Below, piece by piece: positions 1-5,151 of a DNA stretch of 6,085 nucleotides (position 1 is the stretch's first letter; every line of letters starts with the position of its first letter). Source of the DNA: Planctomycetales bacterium (lineage in GTDB: Bacteria > Planctomycetota > Planctomycetia > Pirellulales > Thermoguttaceae); NCBI GenBank assembly GCA_007127495.1, contig SKZG01000502.1:1-6085 (forward strand). Direction: 5' to 3'. A model generated the notes under the pieces. It was not told where the DNA came from and searched no databases. It was given only the letters and a program-made list of their open reading frames with translations. The position numbers and the translations under genes are program-made.

Positions 1-1251
1 GTGCAGTTTCCACGGGCCGCTGCGCACCGCATGCACCTGCGAGCCGTTTGTGAAGAAATACGCCTCGTGCGGCGAACGCGCCTCGGGCTCGCCGGTGATG
101 AGCGGCCAGACGTTCCGGCCGTCGATCGGACGATCCTCCGGCACCTCGGCCGACACAAGCCGCGCGAACGTCGGCAGCAGGTCGATGGTCATGACTGGCT
201 CGCGGCAAATGCTGCCGGCCGGAATGACGCCGGGCCAGCGGGCGATGGCCGGCATGCGCACGCCCCCCTCATACACGCTGAACTTGCCGGCGCGCAGCGG
301 CTTCGCGCTACCGCCGTGGCTCCCGAATTGCAACCAGGGGCCGTTGTCGGAGGTGAACAGCACCAGCGTCTGCTCGTCCAGGTCGAGTTCCGTTAGGGTC
401 TTGAACACCTCGCCCACGCTCCAGTCGATTTCCTCGATCACGTCGCCGTACAGCCCGCCGCGGCTCTTCCCGCGGAACGCCTCGCCGGCAAAAAGCGGGA
501 TGTGCGGCATGGTGTGCGCGAAGTACAGGAAGAACGGCCCGTCCTTGTTCTCGCGGATGAAACGCACCGCCTCCTCGGCGTAGCGCCGCGTGATGGTAGT
601 CTGGTCGGCCGGCCGTTCAATGATCTCTTCGTTGCGCATCAGGGGCACGTTGAAATACTCGACCTTCGGGTCAGGGTAGTTCGCGTCGCGGTGCGACTTG
701 CCCGACACGTTGTCCATGTCGTTCGAGTACGGTATGCCGTAGTACTCGTCGAACCCGTGCTGCATGGGCAGGAAGGCGGGCAGGTGGCCGAGGTGCCACT
801 TGCCCACGCACGCGGTCGCGTAACCCCGGTCCTTGAACATGCGGCCCATCGAATACTCCTCCGAGTTCAGCCCGGTGTTGTCGCGAGGGAACAGCACCCG
901 CACGGTCGACACCCGGGGCGGATAGCATCCGGTGAGCAGCGCGGCGCGGCTGGGCGTGCAAACCGAAACAGGCACGTAGAAGTCGGTGAACTTCACCCCC
1001 TCGGCGGCCATCCGGTCCAAATGCGGCGTGGCGATCTTCTCGGCGCCGTATACGCTCAGGTCGGCATAGCCTAAGTCGTCGGCAAAAAAAAGCACGACGT
1101 TGGGGCCACGCTCACGCGTGGTTTTTCCCTCGCATTCTCGGCTGGCTAAAGCCAAACATGGCCCGAGAAGAGCAAGCACAGCGATCTTGTGTAGCCATGA
1201 GCCTGGTAAATGGGAGGGGGCTCGGGCCGCTCTGCGGAATTTGAATTGCAT
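1..1251 (-). CDS. Secreted type I (formylglycine) sulfatase, C-terminus cut by window edge
   Basis: Reading from the ATG at 1251 gives 417 uninterrupted codons to the left edge; probably about 50 residues are missing. It should hydrolyse sulfate esters, most likely on a sulfated glycan, in the periplasm or outside the cell. Seen: a basic N-terminus and hydrophobic segment (about residues 23-36, ending ALA) that fits a Sec signal peptide; metal-binding FADD (D58, D59); the nucleophile motif CTPSR at 98-102 followed by AALLTG, the canonical C-x-P-S-R form in which Cys is converted to formylglycine; GKWH (K151, H153); AHTMPH (H246); SDNG (D302, N303); and AGK (K323). A ribosome site AAAGG lies about 9 nt before the ATG. 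It starts 39 nt after the TIM-barrel gene stop on the same strand, so the two are probably co-transcribed. It resembles the second sulfatase (3534-4916) throughout, so they are paralogues. The substrate cannot be read from the sequence, and no maturase (FGE or anSME) is present in the window. Confidence 0.93.
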   Translation of the reverse strand, partial: MQFKFRRAARAPSHLPGSWLHKIAVLALLGPCLALASRECEGKTTRERGPNVVLFFADDLGYADLSVYGAEKIATPHLDRMAAEGVKFTDFYVPVSVCTPSRAALLTGCYPPRVSTVRVLFPRDNTGLNSEEYSMGRMFKDRGYATACVGKWHLGHLPAFLPMQHGFDEYYGIPYSNDMDNVSGKSHRDANYPDPKVEYFNVPLMRNEEIIERPADQTTITRRYAEEAVRFIRENKDGPFFLYFAHTMPHIPLFAGEAFRGKSRGGLYGDVIEEIDWSVGEVFKTLTELDLDEQTLVLFTSDNGPWLQFGSHGGSAKPLRAGKFSVYEGGVRMPAIARWPGVIPAGSICREPVMTIDLLPTFARLVSAEVPEDRPIDGRNVWPLITGEPEARSPHEAYFFTNGSQVHAVRSGPWKLH

Positions 1252-1290
1252 CGGTACACCTTTCGGAAAATAGGTTTCTCGGACGGCGCG

Positions 1291-2214
1291 TCATACGTCG
1301 CAGGTGCGCACCGCGTGCCGCAAGGCGGCGAGCTTGTCGGGCCAGACGGGAATGAACTCCTGCGAAACATGGCCCGTGTAGCCGGTCGCGAGAATCGCCC
1401 GCATGACCGCCGGGTAGTTGATCTCCTGGGTATCGTCCAATTCCCCGCGGCCGGGAACACCGGCCACGTGGTAGTGCCCGATGTCGTCCGTGTACTGCCG
1501 GATGCGGCGGATCACGTCGCCGTTCATCACCTGCACGTGGTAGACGTCGAAGAGGAGTTTCATTCGCGGGCTATCGACGCGTCGGATCAGGTCGATGCAC
1601 AGTTCGACGTCGTCGCCGAAGTAGCCCGGGTGCCCCTTCATGGGATGGCTGTCGTCGCGCGTGTTGAGGATTTCCAAGCAGAGGTTCACCCCTTTCCGCT
1701 CAGCGTATCCGGCAACCTGCTTCCAGCAGTCGACGCAATTCCGTGCGGCCTGTTCGTCGGAAATGCCCTCCTCGCGCATGCCGGTGAAGGTAATCACGTG
1801 CGGCGCGCCCCACTCGACGGCCAAATCAATGCCACCGCGGAGCCGCTCGATGCACAACGCATGGTTTTCTGGGTTTACCGGCCCCACCTTGAAACCGTGG
1901 CTGCCGGTCATCATCACCATCATGCCCAATTCTTTCAGCAGGGGGTAATGGTCCCGCCCTACGTCCATCGCCGGCACGCCCATCCGGTGGCACGCCCGGA
2001 TGAGTTGCTCAACCGGCATGGGCGCGAACGGCCATCCGTAAACCGACTGCTTGATGCGTCCGCGCTCGATGCGGTAGTCTTCGGGAGGAACGTCGGTCGC
2101 GATTTCGCCGGCCCGGCTCACCGACGGTCCAGCGCTCAGTGCCGGCGCGGCGCACGCCGCTGCGAGGAACCCGCGACGCGATACTGCCCTGTCGGCGATG
2201 GTCGATTGGCTCAT
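1291..2214 (-). CDS. Tat-exported hydroxypyruvate-isomerase-like sugar isomerase/epimerase (TIM barrel)
   Basis: A 307-residue protein of the xylose-isomerase-like TIM-barrel superfamily, closest by motif to hydroxypyruvate isomerase (Hyi) proteins. Residues 11-28 hold a twin-arginine signal (VSRRGFLAAA, R13-R14), so the folded protein is probably exported with its metal bound. Family hallmarks in order: CLEILN (E181, first metal ligand), FDVYHVQ (D223, H226), HYHVAGVPGRGE (H249, R256, E258), QEINY (264-267) and SQEFIP (E286, last ligand). Length and motif order fit a complete single-domain enzyme. GGAG lies 8 nt upstream of the ATG, and a promoter lies at 2244-2272. It is followed after 39 nt by a sulfatase. 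The cytoplasmic glyoxylate enzyme converts hydroxypyruvate to tartronate semialdehyde, but in planctomycetes such exported paralogues are numerous and of unknown substrate. A role in isomerising or epimerising a sugar freed from sulfated polysaccharide is inference. Confidence 0.92.
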   Translation of the reverse strand: MSQSTIADRAVSRRGFLAAACAAPALSAGPSVSRAGEIATDVPPEDYRIERGRIKQSVYGWPFAPMPVEQLIRACHRMGVPAMDVGRDHYPLLKELGMMVMMTGSHGFKVGPVNPENHALCIERLRGGIDLAVEWGAPHVITFTGMREEGISDEQAARNCVDCWKQVAGYAERKGVNLCLEILNTRDDSHPMKGHPGYFGDDVELCIDLIRRVDSPRMKLLFDVYHVQVMNGDVIRRIRQYTDDIGHYHVAGVPGRGELDDTQEINYPAVMRAILATGYTGHVSQEFIPVWPDKLAALRHAVRTCDV

Positions 2215-2243
2215 GGTCGATACTCCAAGGATGACGGAAGTTC

Positions 2244-2272
2244 AGTTTAGGCGAGAAACAACGGACAGTCAA
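2244..2272 (-). promoter_or_regulatory. Sigma70-like promoter of the TIM-barrel/sulfatase operon
   Basis: On the minus strand TTGACT (2272-2267) and TAAACT (2249-2244) are separated by exactly 17 nt. The predicted transcription start falls near 2237, giving a leader of about 22 nt that contains the GGAG ribosome site. The -35 is 5/6 and the -10 is 4/6 to consensus. Position and spacing fit the downstream gene; it has not been tested. Confidence 0.6.
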
Positions 2273-2323
2273 GTGTTCCTTGGGAGTAACTTTGGGCTCA
2301 GAGCTTGAATAGTGATTAGCGGC

Positions 2324-2351
2324 TTGACTGGAGGGACGGACGGGGTACAAT
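2324..2351 (+). promoter_or_regulatory. Sigma70-like promoter abutting the RAYT remnant start
   Basis: TTGACT (2324-2329) and TACAAT (2346-2351) are separated by 16 nt, both 5/6 to consensus. The expected transcription start is at about 2358, the first base of the ATG of the transposase remnant, so any transcript would be leaderless or nearly so. No Shine-Dalgarno sequence precedes that ATG apart from a weak CAGGG. Confidence 0.5.
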
Positions 2352-2357
2352 CAGGGC

Positions 2358-2604
2358 ATGGCCTGGCCGCTGAGAATCGAGTTTGCTGGGGCTGTCTATC
2401 CGTTTCGTGCGAGCGGGCGTGGAAGAGCCGCCGCCCTTAACGTTCGAAGAAGCGTTGGAAGGGATACTCCTGGGATCGGATGCCTTCATCGGCCGCATGC
2501 GCAGTCTGTTGGACAAGAAGCCTGGCGACCGGGGCGTTCCGCAGTTGGAGCATTCTCGAAGGCTGGCGGTTTGCGGGCCTACTCGTCTGCGGGCCTACCC
2601 GTAA
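2358..2604 (+). pseudogene. REP-associated tyrosine transposase (RAYT, Y1/IS200-like) remnant with internal deletion
   Basis: The first codons read MAWPLRIEFAGAVY, the highly characteristic N-terminus of RAYT transposases (usual form MARPLRIEF.GALYH). About position 2402 the family match jumps to another frame and resumes as IRFVRAGVEEPPP, then ILLGSDAFIGRM and LLDKKPGDRGVPQ, which resembles the C-terminal part of the same family (RFV..G, ILGSE.F..R), and stops at TAA 2602-2604. The whole middle is gone, including the HUH-type histidine pair and catalytic tyrosine core, so about 150-200 residues are missing compared with the usual 200-300. The two pieces lie in different frames, so no functional protein is possible. 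Intact RAYTs process single-stranded REP palindromes. The N-terminal match is strong; the C-terminal match rests on memory of the family pattern. Confidence 0.75.
2572..2603 (+). repeat. Imperfect 16-bp tandem duplication
   Basis: The unit TGCGGGCCTACTCGTC (2572-2587) is followed directly by TGCGGGCCTACCCGTA (2588-2603), with 14 of 16 positions identical. It lies at the 3' end of the transposase remnant. Because 16 is not a multiple of three it shifts the frame, which fits a non-coding or decaying sequence. Copy number two could be slippage. Confidence 0.6.
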
Positions 2605-2699
2605 AACGGGTCGCGGCTGCGCACCGGCCGGACGATTTCCAGCGACGAAACGATCCCAACGGCCATCCCGAACGCGAGCAAAAGGGTAGTAAGAAACAT
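2595..2699 (-). CDS. Possible 34-residue single-pass membrane peptide
   Basis: From the ATG at 2699 the frame reads MFLTTLLLAFGMAVGIVSSL, then a short tail with several basic residues (EIVRPVRSRDPFYG) and a TAG stop at 2597-2595. Residues 3-20 would make one transmembrane helix, with the charged tail probably on the cytoplasmic side. A good ribosome site (AAGGA, 8 nt before the ATG) supports this start. The same frame stays open upstream to 3254, but that extension has arginine- and proline-rich low-quality composition and runs through the MITE, so I reject the longer version. No function is recognised. It could equally be a chance frame or the remnant of a larger gene. Confidence 0.4.
   Translation of the reverse strand: MFLTTLLLAFGMAVGIVSSLEIVRPVRSRDPFYG
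2597..2611. repeat. Perfect hairpin spanning two convergent stop codons
   Basis: ACCCGT-AAA-ACGGGT forms a 6-bp stem with a 3-nt loop. It covers the TAA of the transposase remnant and touches the TAG of the small minus-strand frame. There is no following T-tract on either strand, so it is at best a weak bidirectional terminator. Confidence 0.4.
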
Positions 2700-3026
2700 G
2701 ACTCTATTCCTTGGCGGCTCCTTGGGATCTCGGAACGCCCGACCGGCAGTCCCGACGGCAAACGCGACAGCCTTTCCCCGCGTCGTACCGGAGACGGCAT
2801 AATGCAATCGCAATGCCGAAGCGTTCCGGGGCATGCGGATTGGGCGCAACCGACCTACTGCCAAGACCTTATGCAGGACTGTCGCACTCCAGCGCCACCC
2901 AAGCCCCGCAGCGCGCCATCCGATCGACTTCACACGGAGCGACACGCGACACTTGGAATGCGCTCGCAGCCACGGCCCGTCGGGCTCCATACACTTCCCC
3001 TGCGAACGGGTGTAACGTATTATTTG
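2700..3026. other. Stretch without a convincing gene between the RAYT remnant and the MITE
   Basis: I see no family match, no RNA gene and no well-initiated frame here on either strand; the open frames are short or arginine-rich shadows. The only structure is an interrupted palindrome at 2795-2818 (CGGCAT ... ATGCCG with an inner TGC/GCA). The right end (3018-3023) holds TATTAT, a possible -10 element partly inside the MITE target duplication. Confidence 0.5.
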
Positions 3027-3134
3027 GGCTCTTCCGTTTCTAGGTGCAGACAGCCTTGGTTTCAAGGACGGCACACGGCGTGTGCCTACTACATTAGCGT
3101 GGCCTGCACCTAGAAACGGAAGAGCCATTATTTG
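3019..3134. repeat. 8-bp target-site duplication ATTATTTG flanking the MITE
   Basis: ATTATTTG occurs at 3019-3026 and again at 3127-3134, immediately outside both ends of the 100-bp inverted-repeat element. Direct repeats of exactly this kind arise from staggered cutting during transposition. The site is AT-rich in otherwise GC-rich DNA, matching the preference of ISL3-type elements. The two copies are still identical, so the insertion is probably recent. Confidence 0.88.
3027..3126. mobile_element. 100-bp MITE with ISL3-like terminal inverted repeats
   Basis: The left end 3027-3049 starts GGCTCTTCCGTTTC and the right end 3104-3126 is its perfect reverse complement, 23 of 23 positions. The 54-bp interior encodes no protein, so the element is non-autonomous. 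Ends beginning GGCTCTT together with an 8-bp AT-rich target duplication are typical of the ISL3 family, so a full-length ISL3-type transposase elsewhere in the genome probably mobilises it; that attribution is from family knowledge. The interior adds two hairpins: CCTTG/CAAGG (3054-3067) and a perfect 7-bp stem GGCACAC/GTGTGCC (3070-3086). As single-stranded DNA or RNA the whole element would fold into one long stem with a branched top. It lies 61 bp upstream of the gene at 3188. Confidence 0.9.
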
Positions 3135-3187
3135 ATGTGCCGGACATCGGCCTCGTGGACAACCCAATCTTGGAAGGCAGGTGATTG

Positions 3188-3493
3188 ATGAGCCGACTCG
3201 TCCCCTCGCGCTGGCTGGCGACCGTCGTGGTGTTGGCAGGCAGTACGTTCGCATACCCCGTGCATGGCGTTTGGGGTTCCGAAGACGGCCTGCCGCTGGG
3301 AGCCGCCGTGGGCTGGATTCCGGCCGACGCCGCCGCGTGCAGCGCGGTGCTCCGCGCGGAGGAGCAGGTTCGGGCCGTGGCCGACAGCCGGGCGTGGGGC
3401 CGCCTGGTCGCCATGCCGGTTTGGGAGCGGTTCGCCGAGGTCTGGCAGAACCCGTGGGTGCGCGCCGGGGGGGAGGTCCTCTTCGCCGAGTGA
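3188..3493 (+). pseudogene. Head of a secreted planctomycete protein of unknown function, probably truncated
   Basis: The frame from the ATG at 3188 encodes 101 residues and ends at TGA 3491-3493. AGGTGA lies 6 nt before the ATG and supports the start. Residues 1-23 are a Sec-type signal peptide (basic start, hydrophobic 10-22, ending STFA). The mature part, GWIPADAAACSAVLR (43-57) then SRAWGRLVAMPVWERF (67-82), resembles the opening of long (500-700 residue) secreted planctomycete proteins of unknown role. That likeness is from memory and weak. If correct, nearly all of the protein is missing: the sulfatase on the other strand ends only 40 bp downstream, leaving no room for the rest. A genuine 101-residue secreted protein is the alternative. 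The MITE sits just upstream and may have separated it from its promoter. Confidence 0.55.
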
Positions 3494-3533
3494 AGATCAG
3501 GGTCAGGCTTTCATTTTCGCGGCCGCGGCGCCG

Positions 3534-4916
3534 TCACCGGTCGCCTGCTCCTTCGCGCCAGATGGGGCGCGTGTTCGCTTTCAGCTCTGCGTCGTAGTCG
3601 GCGGCGAGGTCGCGCAGGGCGGCGACGATTTCGGGGTTCGCCTCGGCAACGTTGTCGGTCTCGCCGATGTCTGCCTGCAAATCGTACAGTTCCGGCGTCT
3701 TCTTCAGGTGCAGTTTCCACTTGCCCCGCCGGACGGCCTCCACCACGCCGTTCTTGTAATAGTAGTAACCCGCGGTGTCGTGCGGCGAAGCGGCCTTGGG
3801 GTCGTCCAGCAGCGCGGAGACATCCCGCCCGTCGATCGGCCGGTCGGCGTCCAATTCAGCGCCCACGATGGCGGCGAAGGTCGGCAGCAAGTCGATCGTG
3901 GCGGCCACCTGGTCGCAGGTTTGGCCCGGTTTGATGCGCGCCGGCCAGCGCATGACGGTCGGTACGCGCATGCCGCCTTCGTAGGTCGTGCCCTTGCCCG
4001 CCCGAAGCGGCAACGCGCTACCTCCGTGGTGGTCCTTGCTCAGCCACGGCCCGTTGTCGCTCGTGTAAATGATGAACGTGTTTTCGGCAATCCCGTGTGC
4101 CTGAAGCGTATCCAGAAGTTCTCCCACCGATGCGTCCATGTGCTCGATGGTCAGTTTGTACGCCAGGTGAGGATCGGGATTGTAGCGTTCGTCTGAAACG
4201 AATAGCGGCACGTGCGGCATGGTGTGGGCGAAATAGAGGAAGAACGGCCGCTCCTTGTTCGCTTCGATGAACTTCACCGCCTCGGCCGTGTAACGGTCGG
4301 TCAGCGTGATTTGGTTGACGGGCGATTCCACGACTTCTTCATCGCGATACAACTCATTGTTGTAGATATCGTAACGCTTCTCTTTCCAGATTCGATCCAG
4401 GGTGTTGGGGTCGTTTCCCCAACCTCTCTGCCGCGCCATGTCGTTGCTGTAGGGCAGCCCGAAATAGCCGTCGAAACCCTGGGCGGTGGGCAGCGTTTCC
4501 GGCCGGTCGCCCACGTGCCACTTGCCAACGCACATCGTCGCGTAGCCCTTGGTCTTGAGCATGTCGGCAAGGGTCACCTCGTCCGGGTGCAGGCCGACGC
4601 GGGAGTTCGGCCCCAATACGCCGGGCATGCTGATCCGCGGTTGATAACAGCCCGTCAGAAGCGACGCCCGCGACGCTGAGCAGACAGTGTAGGCGGAATA
4701 GAAACTCGTGAACCGCATCCCCTCGTCCGCCATGCGGTCGATATTCGGCGTCTCGATGTCGGGCGAGCCGAAGCAGCCCAGGTCCTGGTAGCCCTGATCG
4801 TCGGCAAAGACAATGATGAAATTGGGCCGGTTCGTTTCCGCCGTGGCGGAGGGGGCCGCGACCGGCAGCAGAATGAATACGACGGCGGCGAACAAAACCA
4901 AGGTGCGTAAACGCAT
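3534..4916 (-). CDS. Secreted type I sulfatase, full length, CSASR nucleophile motif
   Basis: A complete 460-residue arylsulfatase-type enzyme that should cleave sulfate esters from a carbohydrate outside the cytoplasm. Seen: a signal peptide (hydrophobic 6-20, cleavage likely after ATA at 24-26); FADD (D39, D40) for calcium; the nucleophile region CSASR at 79-83 followed by ASLLTG; GKWH (K132, H134); AHTMPH (H231); SDNG (D287, N288); AGK (K308); and a C-terminal subdomain with RRGKWKLHL (396-404) and ELYDLQADIGET (409-420). The third motif position is alanine instead of the usual proline, an allowed variant (C-x-P/A-S-R), so formylglycine maturation is still expected. The start is secured by a perfect AAGGAG 6 nt upstream and a promoter at 4971-4999. 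It is divergent from the regulator fragment at 5358 and convergent with the gene at 3188. The exact subfamily and substrate are not readable. Confidence 0.95.
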   Translation of the reverse strand: MRLRTLVLFAAVVFILLPVAAPSATAETNRPNFIIVFADDQGYQDLGCFGSPDIETPNIDRMADEGMRFTSFYSAYTVCSASRASLLTGCYQPRISMPGVLGPNSRVGLHPDEVTLADMLKTKGYATMCVGKWHVGDRPETLPTAQGFDGYFGLPYSNDMARQRGWGNDPNTLDRIWKEKRYDIYNNELYRDEEVVESPVNQITLTDRYTAEAVKFIEANKERPFFLYFAHTMPHVPLFVSDERYNPDPHLAYKLTIEHMDASVGELLDTLQAHGIAENTFIIYTSDNGPWLSKDHHGGSALPLRAGKGTTYEGGMRVPTVMRWPARIKPGQTCDQVAATIDLLPTFAAIVGAELDADRPIDGRDVSALLDDPKAASPHDTAGYYYYKNGVVEAVRRGKWKLHLKKTPELYDLQADIGETDNVAEANPEIVAALRDLAADYDAELKANTRPIWREGAGDR

Positions 4917-4928
4917 GAGTGGCTCCTT

Positions 4929-4942
4929 ACTGATAACTGATA
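4929..4942. repeat. Tandem heptamer in the sulfatase leader
   Basis: On the minus strand TATCAGT is repeated twice without a gap immediately before the AAGGAG ribosome site of the 460-residue sulfatase. Its position inside the predicted 5' leader could make it a half-site for a regulator or simply a slippage product. Confidence 0.45.
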
Positions 4943-4970
4943 GCGATCCAAATCCCTCACGATGAGACTG

Positions 4971-4999
4971 ATTCTATTAGATCCGCAGGCGCGCGTAAA
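4971..4999 (-). promoter_or_regulatory. Candidate promoter of the 460-residue sulfatase
   Basis: On the minus strand TTTACG (4999-4994) and TAGAAT (4976-4971) are 17 nt apart. Matches to consensus are 4/6 and 5/6. The predicted start near 4964 gives a leader of about 48 nt containing the tandem heptamer and the ribosome site. Confidence 0.45.
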
Positions 5000-5079
5000 C
5001 ACACCCGACCCCTTCCCGGCAGGGCAATTCCCTTCCACCGTATCCGATTCGGCGATCAGCGTCCATAAGATCCGGCAGC

Positions 5080-5108
5080 TTGACGCGACCACGGCGTTGC
5101 CCCATAAT
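5080..5108 (+). promoter_or_regulatory. Sigma70-like promoter of the small gene/regulator locus
   Basis: TTGACG (5080-5085) and CATAAT (5103-5108) are separated by 17 nt, each 5/6 to consensus. The predicted start near 5115 leaves a leader of about 37 nt before the ATG at 5152, with GAGGA (5140-5144) placed 7 nt from it. It is divergent from the sulfatase promoter; about 80 bp lie between the two -35 boxes, enough room for a shared operator. Confidence 0.55.
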
Positions 5109-5151
5109 TCCGGGAGAAGAGAACTTACTTCTGAAACACGAGGACAACGGC

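Noticed and set aside
1210..2250. A 346-codon plus-strand open frame
   Set aside because: It lies antisense to the TIM-barrel gene, has histidine/valine-rich shadow composition and no family motifs; the minus-strand frame has all catalytic motifs.
2597..2611. The hairpin as a strong intrinsic terminator
   Set aside because: The stem is only 6 bp and has no T-tract on either strand; kept only as a repeat.
3027..3126. The inverted repeat as a transcription terminator or a CRISPR unit
   Set aside because: The 8-bp direct duplication at both ends and the IS-like termini identify a transposed element; there is no T-tract and no repeat-spacer series.
2595..3254. A 219-codon minus-strand frame ending in the membrane peptide
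   Set aside because: It runs through the MITE and arginine-rich sequence; only its last 34 codons have a good start signal and plausible composition.
3264..4196. A 310-codon plus-strand open frame over the sulfatase 3' half
   Set aside because: It is the antisense shadow of the sulfatase in high-GC DNA; no ribosome site and no recognisable domain.
5080..5151. Extending the small gene upstream to the TTG at 5080
   Set aside because: That codon forms part of the TTGACG -35 box, and the ATG at 5152 has a well-spaced GAGGA.
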